Source of the DNA: Candidatus Borkfalkia excrementavium
GTDB lineage: Bacteria; Bacillota; Clostridia; Christensenellales; Borkfalkiaceae
Reading direction: 5' to 3'
DNA: 62,781 bases
NCBI GenBank assembly: GCA_019115945.1
Contig: DXCO01000034.1
Span: 1 to 62,781 of the forward strand
Shown here: piece by piece, positions 7,037 through 15,878 of the stretch
Layout: the number at the start of each line of letters is the position of its first letter
Numbering within the stretch: the stretch's first letter is position 1
Notes under the pieces: generated by a model
Told to the model about the DNA's origin: nothing
What the model saw: only the letters and a program-made list of their open reading frames with translations
Databases searched by the model: none
Translations under genes and position numbers: made by a program

Positions 7037-8686
7037 TTACGAAAGGCCGGTGATCTCTCCGTTGCCGTCGATATCGATCTTTTCCGCCGCGGGATGCTTG
7101 GAAAGCCCCGGCATGAGCATGATGTTTCCCGCGACGGCGACGACGAATTCGGCGCCGCCCTTGACGATGATGTCCCGCACGCGGACAATGAATTTTTCGG
7201 GACGGGCAAGCAGTTTCGGGTCATCGGACAGGGAATACTGCGTTTTTGCCACGATGACGGGAAGTTTCCCGTACCCGCGCGCTTCCGCTTCCGCGATTTT
7301 TTCAGACGCCGTTTCCGAAAACTCGACGCCCGCACCGCCGTACACTCTGACGACGATGTCCTCTATTTTTTTCTTGATCGGATCGGAAAGATCGTAAGAA
7401 TATTTCAGTTCGCTCTTTTGCTCCGCGGCCTTTACGACCGTTTCGGCAAGTTCTCTGCCGCCCTCGCCCCCTTTCAGGAAAACGTCCGTAAACACGGCAG
7501 CCGACCCCGCCGCCTCCACCGCGCGCATCACCGCGTCGATTTCGGCGGGCGTGTCGCTCGCAAATCGGTTCATGGCGACCACGACGGGCTTATTGTATAC
7601 GTTTTTCATGTTTTCGATGTGTTTGAACAGATTGGGCAGGCCCTTTTCGAGCGCATCCAGATTTTCGCGCGCCAGATCCGCCTTGTCCGCGCCGCCGTGC
7701 AGTTTGAGCGCCTTGACGGTAGCCACGACGACCACGCAGTCAGGCTGAATGCCCGCCACGCGGCACTTTGTATCCAAGAACTTCTCCGCACCGAGGTCGG
7801 CGCCGAATCCCGCTTCGGTAACGACGTAATCGGAGAGCCCCATCGCCGCATACGTCGCCAAAATACTGTTGCAGCCGTGCGCGATATTTGCGAACGGCCC
7901 GCCGTGCACGATGGCGGGGGTCCCCTCCAGCGTCTGCACGAGATTGGGCTTGACCGCGTCTTTCAAAAGGGCCGCCATGGAGCCCTCCACTTTCAGATCG
8001 CGCGCAAACACGTATTCTCCGCGCTTGTTTTCGCCGACGATGATATTGCCCAGCCGCCTTTTCAGGTCGGATAGAGAGGTCGCAAGGCAAAGGATGGCCA
8101 TGATCTCGCTCGCGGCGGTGATCTCGAAATGTTCCTCCCTTTCTATGCCTTCGCCCGCGCGGCCGATAGAAATATTGCGCAGAGCCCTGTCGTTCATGTC
8201 GAGACAGCGGCGGAAATAGATCTTTTCGGGATCCAATTCCAGTTCGTTGCCCCGGAACAGGTGGTTGTCCGCAACGGCACAGAGAAGATTGTTCGCCGCG
8301 GTGATGGCATGCAAATCTCCCGTAAAGTGCAGGTTGATATCCTCCATGGGCACGATCTGCGCGTAGCCGCCGCCCGCGGCGCCGCCCTTGACGCCGAACA
8401 CCGGCCCGAGGGAGGGCTCGCGAAGAGCCAGGCACACGTTTTTGCCGATGCGCCGCATGCCGTCGGCAAGCCCGATGGAAACGGTCGTTTTCCCCTCGCC
8501 CGAGGCGGTGGGATTGATCGCCGTGACGAGAATGAGTTTCGCGCGGCGCGGGCGGGCGGGCGCGCAGATCTTCGCCTTATATCTGCCGTAGCGCTCGATG
8601 TCCTCTTCTTTCAGCCCCAGCGAAGCCGCAACTTCGCCGATGTCCTTCATTTTGCAACTTTTTGCGATTTCGATGTCGCTGAGCAT
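7037..8686 (-). CDS. fhs: Formate-tetrahydrofolate ligase
   Basis: 549 residues, full length. The P-loop-like ATP site PTASGEGKTTVSIGLADGM lies at about 60-80; GVKGGAAGGGYAQ and the HGGPFANIAHGCNS motif are typical. It joins formate to tetrahydrofolate with ATP, giving 10-formyl-THF for purine synthesis and, in acetogenic anaerobes, the methyl branch of the Wood-Ljungdahl pathway; nothing else from that pathway is in the window. Downstream of a 102-residue hypothetical gene (20-base gap), so probably co-transcribed from the promoter at 9018-9046. Confidence 0.97.
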   Translation of the reverse strand: MLSDIEIAKSCKMKDIGEVAASLGLKEEDIERYGRYKAKICAPARPRRAKLILVTAINPTASGEGKTTVSIGLADGMRRIGKNVCLALREPSLGPVFGVKGGAAGGGYAQIVPMEDINLHFTGDLHAITAANNLLCAVADNHLFRGNELELDPEKIYFRRCLDMNDRALRNISIGRAGEGIEREEHFEITAASEIMAILCLATSLSDLKRRLGNIIVGENKRGEYVFARDLKVEGSMAALLKDAVKPNLVQTLEGTPAIVHGGPFANIAHGCNSILATYAAMGLSDYVVTEAGFGADLGAEKFLDTKCRVAGIQPDCVVVVATVKALKLHGGADKADLARENLDALEKGLPNLFKHIENMKNVYNKPVVVAMNRFASDTPAEIDAVMRAVEAAGSAAVFTDVFLKGGEGGRELAETVVKAAEQKSELKYSYDLSDPIKKKIEDIVVRVYGGAGVEFSETASEKIAEAEARGYGKLPVIVAKTQYSLSDDPKLLARPEKFIVRVRDIIVKGGAEFVVAVAGNIMLMPGLSKHPAAEKIDIDGNGEITGLS

Positions 8687-8705
8687 AATCCCTCCGATAA
8701 CCTCT

Positions 8706-9011
8706 TTATTTCCCCGCGCAATCGTGCGGAAGTTTCAATTTATCCCAGGACGAGACGAACAGATCGTCCCGCTTTTCAAATCCGAAACGGGTCAGGTCGC
8801 ATCCCCATTCCCCGCGCGCCCTCACTTCGGGCACGAAATCGTTCATACATTTGCTGACGAGAGCGCGCAGCATCAGATCCCTGTAACAGTCGGGCACGTC
8901 CGATCGCAGCAAGCCGTCCTCGCCCAGTCCTCCGCCGCTGACGCACCGGCCGTCGGTCAGTTCGAAATAAAAGAAAAACCCATCTTTTGGTTTCAATAAA
9001 ACGGATAGCAT
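8706..9011 (-). CDS. Hypothetical protein, predicted leaderless transcript
   Basis: About 101 residues, no recognised family; begins MLSVLLKPKDGFFFYFELTDG, which looks like a beta-strand start, and has a mid Cys. An in-frame GTG at 9017 abuts the -10 box and would not be in the RNA, so the ATG at 9011 is preferred. The promoter TTGCTA-17-TATAAT ends 6 bases before this ATG, leaving no room for a ribosome site, and no Shine-Dalgarno is seen. The gene is followed closely by fhs. Function unknown. Confidence 0.7.
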   Translation of the reverse strand: MLSVLLKPKDGFFFYFELTDGRCVSGGGLGEDGLLRSDVPDCYRDLMLRALVSKCMNDFVPEVRARGEWGCDLTRFGFEKRDDLFVSSWDKLKLPHDCAGK

Positions 9012-9017
9012 ACGCAC

Positions 9018-9046
9018 ATTATAACATAAATGAAAATTTATAGCAA
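9018..9046 (-). promoter_or_regulatory. Sigma-A type promoter, leaderless
   Basis: TTGCTA (9041-9046), 17 bases, TATAAT (9018-9023) on the minus strand. Transcription is expected to start at or within a base or two of the ATG at 9011. Confidence 0.75.
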
Positions 9047-9053
9047 AAAAACA

Positions 9054-9083
9054 TTGTGCCCCGACGGCATTTTATGGTATAAT
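9054..9083 (+). promoter_or_regulatory. Sigma-A type promoter of the PAP2 gene
   Basis: TTGTGC (9054-9059), 18 bases, TATAAT (9078-9083). It is divergent from the promoter at 9018-9046, with only 7 bases between the two -35 boxes. Confidence 0.75.
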
Positions 9084-9136
9084 TTTTTTAATTCCGCATA
9101 TTTTTGCCGATAAAAGAAGCGCGGGAAGGGATTTTT

Positions 9137-9997
9137 ATGGATACTGTCATCTTAAAAGCATTCGAAAGCATACGCTGCGGTTTTCTCGACGTGTTCTTCG
9201 GCATTTTCACCGCGCTCGGCGAAGAAACGATCATCGCGGGAATCATCGCGGTCATCTATATGTGTTTCGACAAAAATCTGGGCGAAAGAGCGCTGATCAC
9301 CGTGCTTACCGCCAGTTGCGCCACGACCGGGGTAAAAGGCGCCGTGCGCAGGCTGCGCCCCTACGAGGCGGGCGTAGTCGGAAAAGTGCAGATCGACAAC
9401 GCCTTTGTCTCCACGGCGGATCTGGATGCGGACATGTCCTTCCCCAGCGGGCACGCGACGGCAACGAGCGGATTTTTTTCATGCATCGCCATCCAAAAGA
9501 GAAAGGCCCCCGTCATCGTGCTGTCCTCCGTATTCACTCTTTTGGTCATGCTCTCCCGCCTGTACCTGGGGGTGCACTATCCTACGGACGTGCTTGCCGG
9601 GCTTGCGGTGGGCGTGGGGTTCGCCTTTTTCTGGCATTTTATCTATACCGGATTTTACGATGCGCGGTTGTACGTTTATCTCGGCATCGGACTTTTGTCT
9701 ATGGTTTTTCTCGCATTCGGCCGCACGGCGACCGAATCCATGTTCCAGATCTGCGCCCTGACGACGGCAACGGCGATCGGCCTGATCATCGAAGAAAAAT
9801 TCATCCGCTTTCAGAACGCGAACAAATGGTGGAAACGGGGCGTGCGGCTTGTGCTGATGGGCCTTCTCGCGGCGATCCCCTACCTTCTGCTCGGCCTTTT
9901 GCCGGCGGGCAACTGGTTCGTATTTCTCCGTTATTTCCTGACGATCCTCATCACGATCACGGGCGCGCCCTTCCTGATCAAACTGTTCCGGCTGTAA
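9137..9997 (+). CDS. PAP2 superfamily membrane phosphatase
   Basis: 286 residues with about seven hydrophobic segments. The three phosphatase signature motifs are present: K-x6-R-P (KGAVRRLRP), P-S-G-H (PSGHAT), and S-R-x5-H-x3-D (SRLYLGVHYPTD). The family dephosphorylates lipid phosphates such as phosphatidate, phosphatidylglycerol phosphate or undecaprenyl pyrophosphate at the membrane surface; the substrate here cannot be told. The ATG at 9137 has a GGAAGGGA site; an in-frame start at 9104 is too close to the promoter. The region after the third motif is longer than in minimal family members. Confidence 0.9.
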   Translation: MDTVILKAFESIRCGFLDVFFGIFTALGEETIIAGIIAVIYMCFDKNLGERALITVLTASCATTGVKGAVRRLRPYEAGVVGKVQIDNAFVSTADLDADMSFPSGHATATSGFFSCIAIQKRKAPVIVLSSVFTLLVMLSRLYLGVHYPTDVLAGLAVGVGFAFFWHFIYTGFYDARLYVYLGIGLLSMVFLAFGRTATESMFQICALTTATAIGLIIEEKFIRFQNANKWWKRGVRLVLMGLLAAIPYLLLGLLPAGNWFVFLRYFLTILITITGAPFLIKLFRL

Positions 9998-10042
9998 AGG
10001 AGAAAGGATTTTTCCGTTTTTGCCCGCAGCATACGTAAATCG

Positions 10043-10070
10043 TTGACTTTTTCGGGCAAATCGATAAAAT
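10043..10070 (+). promoter_or_regulatory. Promoter of glycyl-tRNA synthetase
   Basis: TTGACT (10043-10048), 16 bases, TAAAAT (10065-10070). The leader to the ATG is only about 35 bases, too short for a T-box. Confidence 0.65.
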
Positions 10071-10111
10071 ATATTGTTGAATCATATTTGTAAAGAAAGA
10101 GGTATTGCACT

Positions 10112-11491
10112 ATGGCAGAAAAGCGCGCGGTAACAATGGATAAGATCGTGAATCTGTGCAAGGCGCGGGGCATCATTTTCCCCGGCAGCGAGATCTACGG
10201 CGGAATGGGTAACACCTGGGACTACGGCCCCGTGGGCGTGGAGATCAAAAACAATATCAAGCGCGCCTGGTGGAGAAAATTCGTTCAGGAGAGCGACAAC
10301 TCTTACGGCGTAGACGCGGCCATCCTGATGAATTCGCGCGTTTGGGAGGCGAGCGGGCACACGGCCTCGTTTACCGACCCCAAAATGGACTGCAAAGAAT
10401 GCAAGGCGCGCTTCCGCGCGGACAACCTGATCGAGGCGCATTCCAAAGGGAAAGTCAATCCCGATACCATGACCAACGAGGAAATGGAAGCGTACATCGC
10501 CGAACATAAGGTCGCCTGCCCCAACTGCGGAAAACACAACTGGACGCCCATCCGCACTTTCAACCTCATGTTCGAAACTTCCCGCGGAGTGACCGACGAG
10601 AGCCAGAACAAAATTTATCTGCGCCCCGAAACGGCACAGGGAGAGTTCGTGAACTTTCTGAACGTACAGCGCACGACCCGCGCAAAGATCCCCTTCGGCA
10701 TCGCGCAGATCGGCAAGGCGTTCCGCAACGAAATCACGCCCGGCAACTTTATCTTCCGCACCATCGAATTCGAACAGATGGAACACCAGTGGTTCTGCAA
10801 AGAGGGAACGGACCTGCAATATTACGAAGAATATAAGCAAAAAGCCCGCAATTTTCTTTTGAGCCTCGGCTTTTCGGAAGATCATCTGCGCTTCAAAGAT
10901 CACGACAAACTTGCGCACTACGCAAAATCCGCGTGCGACATACAGTACCTGTTCCCCATCGGCTGGTCGGAACTCAACGGCATTCACGACCGCACCGACT
11001 ACGATCTTTCCCGCCATCAGGAATATTCGGGCAAAAACATGAACTATCTGGACCCGACGACGGGCGAAAAATTCATCCCGTACGTCGTGGAATATTCCAT
11101 CGGCGCGGACAGGCTGATGCTCGCCGTGCTCTGCGAAGCGTACGAGGAGGAAGAACTGGAAGGCGGAGACGTGCGCACGGTCATGCACTTCCACCCTGCG
11201 CTTGCGGCGTATAAGGCGGCGGTGCTCCCGTTGCAGAAAAATCTTTCCGAAAAGGCAAAAGAGATCTACAAAACTCTTTCCAAAAAGTTTATGGTCACTT
11301 ACGACGAAGCGGGTTCGATCGGCAAGCGTTACCGCCGTCAGGACGAGATCGGGACCCCGTTCTGCATCACCATCGACTTCGACACGCTGGAAAACAATAC
11401 CGTCACGATCCGCGACAGGGATACCATGTCGCAGATCCGCCTCGACATCGACGAAGTTGCGTCTTATATCGAAAAGAGTCTGGATTTTTAA
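10112..11491 (+). CDS. glyQS: Glycyl-tRNA synthetase, single-chain (alpha2) type
   Basis: 459 residues, class II. It shows the GSEIYGGMGNTWDYGPVG start typical of the eukaryote/archaea-like homodimeric GlyRS, motif 2 (FRNEITPGNFIFRTIEFEQMEHQWF), motif 3 near GADRLMLAVL, and a CxxC...CPNC zinc-like insertion at about 90-140. The C-terminal anticodon domain is complete. It has a GAAAGAGGT ribosome site. This is the single-polypeptide form, not the bacterial GlyQ/GlyS alpha2beta2 enzyme. Own promoter just upstream. Confidence 0.97.
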   Translation: MAEKRAVTMDKIVNLCKARGIIFPGSEIYGGMGNTWDYGPVGVEIKNNIKRAWWRKFVQESDNSYGVDAAILMNSRVWEASGHTASFTDPKMDCKECKARFRADNLIEAHSKGKVNPDTMTNEEMEAYIAEHKVACPNCGKHNWTPIRTFNLMFETSRGVTDESQNKIYLRPETAQGEFVNFLNVQRTTRAKIPFGIAQIGKAFRNEITPGNFIFRTIEFEQMEHQWFCKEGTDLQYYEEYKQKARNFLLSLGFSEDHLRFKDHDKLAHYAKSACDIQYLFPIGWSELNGIHDRTDYDLSRHQEYSGKNMNYLDPTTGEKFIPYVVEYSIGADRLMLAVLCEAYEEEELEGGDVRTVMHFHPALAAYKAAVLPLQKNLSEKAKEIYKTLSKKFMVTYDEAGSIGKRYRRQDEIGTPFCITIDFDTLENNTVTIRDRDTMSQIRLDIDEVASYIEKSLDF

Positions 11492-11538
11492 TAAACCGAG
11501 CGGGGGCGGCAGGCTCCGCTTACTTATCCGAAATACGC

Positions 11539-11566
11539 ACGGGCGCGGCCGAAAAGCCGCGCCCGT
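11539..11566. terminator. GC-rich hairpin between convergent genes
   Basis: 11-base perfect arms (11539-11549 and 11556-11566), 6-base loop, between glyQS and the convergent alpha-galactosidase gene. T-runs are poor on both strands, so efficiency is uncertain. Confidence 0.5.
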
Positions 11567-11617
11567 TTCCGTATCCGCAGACCGTATTTGCGTTTGCCGA
11601 CCGGCTGTACGCAAATT

Positions 11618-13645
11618 TTATTTCAGGCGGATATCCAACACGAAAGACTGCATGTCCTCAAGGCTGAACCGGATCCCGCTGTCCGTGCAGGTGAAGGCAA
11701 CGGGAAGTTGAGCGGGATACCCGACCCGAACCTCCTTTGCGATCTGGCCGCCGAGGGGGATCTCCGCCTTTTTTGCGAGCCCTAAGTTCCACACCGCCAA
11801 AACAAGCCGCTTGCCCTTGATCAGCCCGACGGATACGACCTCTCTGCCGAAGGAGGTAAAGCCGGTCGGAAAAAACGGCGACGCTTTTTTTCGGAATGCG
11901 GCGATGCTCTTGCCGTAGGCGACGCCCTCCTTTACCAGTTCGAACAGAGGCGCGGAAAGCGCGGACAGGTCAGATGCGAGATGCAGCCTGCCCAGCGCGG
12001 CGTTGACCATGTTCATGACGACCGAATGGGGAACAGGGTTCTTTTCGTCGGGGGTGTCGATGCCCAGCCCCTTCAAAGAACAGTACGGGTAACTCCAGAA
12101 CCCGGCCTGCTCGGGCAGGACCGCCGAAAAAATATTTCCGACGATATAGGGATATTTCTGATAAAAGACCTGATCGGAAGTCGAGATCATCGGGCTGAGG
12201 GACAGCGACTTCCAGTCCATCCTCTGCCCGCCGCTCGCGCAACTTTCGAACAGCACGTGCGGATATTTCCTGCGTTCGGCGGCAAGCCATTTCCAGAAGG
12301 CCGCAGTCGTCTTTTCCAGCCCGTCGCCCACAGAATCGCTCCTGTATTCCGTGCCCGCGCCCGAATCCTGATTGCAGTCTATTTTGATATAATCCGCGCC
12401 GTATTCTTCCACCATGCGGCGGATGGCATCGCTCATCGCCGTGCGCACCGCTCTGCTGCGATAGTCGAGAAAATATCTTCCCGCCGCGATCGCGCGCTCG
12501 CCCCCTTCGCGTATATATCCGTCGGGCGGATACTCTACGCCGCTCAGAGAGCCGACGATTTCCGGCTCGATCCACAGCCCCGCGCGCATGCCGTGCGCGC
12601 GGATCATGTCCGTTATGCGCCGCACGCCGTGCGGAAAACGCTTTTTGCTCTCTTTCCATTTTCCGACGTAAGGATAGATCATATATCCGTCCTCCTCGTC
12701 GTGCCAGCCGCAGTCGATCACGTATACGTCCGCGCCGGCCGCGGCGGCGACGGGTATGAGTTTTTCCGTGCGCGCCTCGTCCGGAGAATCCCAGGAAAGA
12801 TGCATATACTCATTGAAGACGGCAAGTTTTTTATCGTCTGCACGGGTAAAGCGCGCCGTCGCGCGGCGGTACGACGTCATTTTGCCGACGACGTCGTTCA
12901 GGCTGTCTCCCTGCGCGAATGCGACCCAGGGCGTGACGTATTTCCCGCCCGGAATGAGTTTTTTGCGCCATTGCGTGTGCTCTCTGTTGCCGCCGCTCAG
13001 CGTCAGGTAACAACTTTCTCCCGCGTCGGCGATCTCCCAATACCAGCCGCCGCACGATTCGATCTGAAACATGAAAAACCTGCCCGTTTCGCCGTTTTCG
13101 ACGATCGCCTGCGGAAGTTCTTCTTTACACGTCCAACTGCCCGCATTGCATCCGAAAATGCGCTTATAACTTCGGTGATCTGCCGAAAACAACCCGAGAT
13201 CGTCGAAACTCAGCCGGCGCGGCTGGCATTCCATATGATGGCTGTTATGGAAGCGGTATAAAAATACATTCGTCTTCTCCGCGCCGCCGTCGATCCCGCT
13301 CAGCGTGACGGCGGACACGTTGTCGAGCACGATTTTATCGGAAGAAATATTGCGGATCTCCGTTCTGGCGCGCACCCCTCCTCCCCGTTTTTCAAAAAGG
13401 GTAACGGCGCGCAACCGTCCGCTTTCCCGCACGATCTCAAGTTTTTTGTCCGTCTGCGTTTTCCCGACAAATCTGAGAGCGCGCGACTCGCCCGAGCCCG
13501 TCATTTTGGCAGGGCTCTGCTCGTCTATATATCCGCCGGCGACGCGCACGTCGGAAAGCGGAAAGGGCACGCACCCTTCCGACAGAAGTGCGGAGATCTT
13601 CCCCTCCTGTTCAATAAATCGTATGCCGCAAAATTCAAATTCCAT
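11618..13645 (-). CDS. Alpha-galactosidase, glycoside hydrolase family 36-like
   Basis: 675 residues, no signal peptide, so cytoplasmic. Order: N-terminal beta-sandwich (about 1-270), (beta/alpha)8 barrel with VIDCGWHDEEDG, GLWIEPEIV, the nucleophile region YIKIDCNQD, FESCASGGQRMD and the acid/base STSDQ, then a C-terminal beta domain. These are the GH36 retaining alpha-galactosidase landmarks; the enzyme removes alpha-1,6-galactose from raffinose-type sugars or galactomannan. ATG with GGAGAAGG site. It is 71 bases downstream of another sugar-type protein gene, so the two probably form one catabolic operon. No transporter is next to it. Confidence 0.9.
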   Translation of the reverse strand: MEFEFCGIRFIEQEGKISALLSEGCVPFPLSDVRVAGGYIDEQSPAKMTGSGESRALRFVGKTQTDKKLEIVRESGRLRAVTLFEKRGGGVRARTEIRNISSDKIVLDNVSAVTLSGIDGGAEKTNVFLYRFHNSHHMECQPRRLSFDDLGLFSADHRSYKRIFGCNAGSWTCKEELPQAIVENGETGRFFMFQIESCGGWYWEIADAGESCYLTLSGGNREHTQWRKKLIPGGKYVTPWVAFAQGDSLNDVVGKMTSYRRATARFTRADDKKLAVFNEYMHLSWDSPDEARTEKLIPVAAAAGADVYVIDCGWHDEEDGYMIYPYVGKWKESKKRFPHGVRRITDMIRAHGMRAGLWIEPEIVGSLSGVEYPPDGYIREGGERAIAAGRYFLDYRSRAVRTAMSDAIRRMVEEYGADYIKIDCNQDSGAGTEYRSDSVGDGLEKTTAAFWKWLAAERRKYPHVLFESCASGGQRMDWKSLSLSPMISTSDQVFYQKYPYIVGNIFSAVLPEQAGFWSYPYCSLKGLGIDTPDEKNPVPHSVVMNMVNAALGRLHLASDLSALSAPLFELVKEGVAYGKSIAAFRKKASPFFPTGFTSFGREVVSVGLIKGKRLVLAVWNLGLAKKAEIPLGGQIAKEVRVGYPAQLPVAFTCTDSGIRFSLEDMQSFVLDIRLK

Positions 13646-13716
13646 GATCCTTCTCCGTTTCGGTCCTGTCTGCCGTTATAATGGATATCCTGCTTTATGA
13701 CGGATGCGCCGCCCGA

Positions 13717-15678
13717 TCAAAAAACGCCGTCGTTGAACAGCGATTCCGCGGCACGCAGCCATGCGTAGCGGGAAAGGCCGCTGTCGCTCCGGCGCGGAAA
13801 ACCGCGCGCAATGCGGAATTCCACCTGCTCGCACCGGTCGGTGAATCCGCCGCCCGTGATATAATCGGGCTGAAAGACGGAATACATTTTTCCCTTTTTA
13901 TCCGTCTTTGCAAAATTGGAAGCAAACCCGTTGCGGGCGCGGCGCAGATATTCCCGATCCCCCGTAAGATGCGCATACCAATAATCCGCTTCGGCGCGCC
14001 AGATCGTCCAGGCATGGCCGCAGCAAAGCGCGTTGCCGTCTTCGTCCCCCTCCCACTTCGTCTCCCACCAGCGCAGGGTGGAAAAGAACATGGGAGCGAG
14101 GGGCGTTCCGATCACCCACTTGTCATGCACGTCCATGATCTCTTTCGCTTTGGCGATATATTCGTCTCTGCGCTCGATATGCGCACAGTAGTAAAGGAGC
14201 GCGAGCGCCGTACACGAGATCGACCCTTCTTCCATTTCCGTCTCAGCAAGATCGGATACGCCCCCTTCGGTAGGGAAATTCATCCCCCTGCCGAATAAGT
14301 AAGCCGCCATTTTTGCGGCCGCGTCTCTGAAATACGAGGCGGACTTTTCGTCTTTATCTTTCAAAAAATTCGCCATATCGCACACGGGGATCATAGGGCA
14401 GCATACGGTCGTATAATCCTCGCCCGTATCCGCACGGGCAAGGCGCCCGTCTTCTTTCTGGCACAGCCTCAGCACGCTCTTTAACGAACGCACGGCATAA
14501 TCGAGATATTTTCTGATGCCGAAATAGCGGTATGCATCCAATAAAATGGTAATGCCGAAAAACTGTTCCTGCATCCTGCCCGATTCATAGACATTATAAG
14601 CGGGAAAACCGCCGTGCGGTTTATACCAGATCGTCTGGCGGGGCAAAGCCTGCTTTTCGTCGCGCGCGGTGATTGCGGCGAGTTCTTTTTTGACCGCCCG
14701 TTCGTATTTTTTATTCGCCCCGAAGCGCATCATATAGCGCAGCATCGCCGAAACCCAGCATTGATGCTCGCAAAGATTCCCGTCCGTGAACACAAGGTCT
14801 TCTTCCGTGACCGAATCCATCGTCTTTTTCCAAAGACGGAACAGATCTTCCCACCCGTACAGCGATGCGCCGTAACCGCGCTTCCCCCTGTAATAAGGAA
14901 CGAGGAAGGAAGTTCCCTCCCGCCCGATCGTAAAGTCGAACCGGCCGTTTTCGGGCGTATACGTCTTGCGGCCGCAGCGCACCGAATCGCACTCGCCGAA
15001 TACCCGGATGCGGACGCGCGACCCCACTTGTCCGCCGTTCTGACCGTAATACAGAGCGGGGATCTTGCGCCGCTCTGCCAGTTTTGCGAGGCCGTCCTCT
15101 AAATCTTTGCAGGCAAAAAGAGACAATCTGAGCGTTTTTCTATGGCTGCCCGTGCCGTATGCGCGGTCAAAATTTGCCAGTGCTTTCAGATTGTCGAAAT
15201 AGTGCCCGCCCAAAAACAGGGAATAGTCCATTTTCCACCCGTCGGCAGGGCTGTCGAAGGAGAGCATCAGGCTCTCTTTTCCCGGGGAGGTAAAATAGCA
15301 GTAGATCAGCCCGTTGTTTTCAGAAGCGTAAGGCGAGTTGAACAGATATTGATTTTTCCATCCGCCCGCGTTCTTTTTCCCCATAAAGTTAAAGGGCAGA
15401 TTCAGCCCGAATTCCGACAGATCTTCCCGCTCCGTTTTCAGCAAAAAGACAAACGCGCCCTCCCTCTCTTTTACGGATAACGTCGCCCCCGTTTCGGCCG
15501 AATAAAAATTTTCGTCGAATTTCGCGCGGCGGGAAAGATACGGCGTCCCCTGCGGCTTTTCTCCGCGGGTGACGTCGTCGCGCATCAGCGTGTAACTGAC
15601 CGTTATATCATCGATCAGGATGCCCGTCTCCCTCAATTTTCTGACGGAACGCGCCGTCTCTTTCACGGATTTTCTCAT
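13717..15678 (-). CDS. Putative carbohydrate-active protein with a six-hairpin-like helical domain
   Basis: 653 residues, no signal peptide. The first 300 residues look beta-rich (sandwich-like, many aromatics); from about 310 onwards come repeated amphipathic helices with W/Y/H-rich loops (CWVSAMLRYM, GGFPAYNVYESGRMQEQFFG, EGSISCTALALLYY, CCGHAWTIWRAEADYW), resembling (alpha/alpha)6 glycosidases or lyases. I cannot assign a family. Start chosen at the ATG at 15678 (GGGAGA site, promoter upstream); the ORF continues to 15738 but through the promoter. It is the first gene of the unit ending with the GH36 enzyme, so a role in glycan breakdown is likely. Confidence 0.75.
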   Translation of the reverse strand: MRKSVKETARSVRKLRETGILIDDITVSYTLMRDDVTRGEKPQGTPYLSRRAKFDENFYSAETGATLSVKEREGAFVFLLKTEREDLSEFGLNLPFNFMGKKNAGGWKNQYLFNSPYASENNGLIYCYFTSPGKESLMLSFDSPADGWKMDYSLFLGGHYFDNLKALANFDRAYGTGSHRKTLRLSLFACKDLEDGLAKLAERRKIPALYYGQNGGQVGSRVRIRVFGECDSVRCGRKTYTPENGRFDFTIGREGTSFLVPYYRGKRGYGASLYGWEDLFRLWKKTMDSVTEEDLVFTDGNLCEHQCWVSAMLRYMMRFGANKKYERAVKKELAAITARDEKQALPRQTIWYKPHGGFPAYNVYESGRMQEQFFGITILLDAYRYFGIRKYLDYAVRSLKSVLRLCQKEDGRLARADTGEDYTTVCCPMIPVCDMANFLKDKDEKSASYFRDAAAKMAAYLFGRGMNFPTEGGVSDLAETEMEEGSISCTALALLYYCAHIERRDEYIAKAKEIMDVHDKWVIGTPLAPMFFSTLRWWETKWEGDEDGNALCCGHAWTIWRAEADYWYAHLTGDREYLRRARNGFASNFAKTDKKGKMYSVFQPDYITGGGFTDRCEQVEFRIARGFPRRSDSGLSRYAWLRAAESLFNDGVF

Positions 15679-15709
15679 AACATTCTCCCTTTTCGCGTCG
15701 GTTTGTTTT

Positions 15710-15738
15710 ATGGTATCATGTTTTATATGAAAAGTCAA
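15710..15738 (-). promoter_or_regulatory. Promoter of the carbohydrate operon
   Basis: TTGACT (15733-15738), 17 bases, TACCAT (15710-15715) on the minus strand, directly downstream of a long AT palindrome. Confidence 0.6.
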
Positions 15739-15739
15739 C

Positions 15740-15776
15740 GGCAGAGAAAAAATTAAAATTTTATTTTTTCTCTGCC
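15740..15776. repeat. AT-rich inverted repeat between divergent operons
   Basis: Perfect 13-base arms (15740-15752 and 15764-15776) with an 11-base AT centre. It abuts the -35 box of the carbohydrate operon and lies 14 bases before the -35 box of the cat promoter. It could be a regulator-binding site for either side or a bidirectional terminator. Confidence 0.6.
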
Positions 15777-15789
15777 CGATCCTCTGCCG

Positions 15790-15818
15790 TTTACACCGTT
15801 CATAAAAGATGGTATAAT
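15790..15818 (+). promoter_or_regulatory. Promoter of the cat-vat operon
   Basis: TTTACA (15790-15795), 17 bases, TATAAT (15813-15818). Transcription should start near 15825, giving a leader of about 80 bases before the cat gene. Confidence 0.82.
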
Positions 15819-15848
15819 ATCCTTACCGACACGAAAGGAGGAATCGGC

Positions 15849-15878
15849 ATGAAGCGGGGACTTGTATCTGCCTTCTGA
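15849..15878 (+). CDS. Leader peptide of the cat-like gene (9 aa)
   Basis: A 9-codon ORF, MKRGLVSAF, with a strong AAAGGAGGA ribosome site 7 bases before its ATG. It ends 26 bases before the cat ATG and its last codons form the left arm of a hairpin that covers the cat ribosome site. Nine-codon leaders are typical of chloramphenicol-inducible cat genes in Gram-positive bacteria. Chloramphenicol arrest is known to favour Ala, Ser or Thr at the penultimate position of the nascent chain, and residues 7-8 are Ser-Ala. Function as an arrest peptide is inferred. Confidence 0.75.
   Translation: MKRGLVSAF

Noticed and set aside
10070-10112. T-box riboswitch upstream of glycyl-tRNA synthetase
   Set aside because: Only about 35 bases separate the promoter and the start codon, far too short.
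10082-11614. 510-residue ORF on the minus strand opposite glyQS
   Set aside because: Composition of an antisense frame (Arg/His/Phe/Val-rich), no family pattern, and the plus strand encodes a full GlyRS. Long antisense frames are frequent here because of GC-biased third codon positions.
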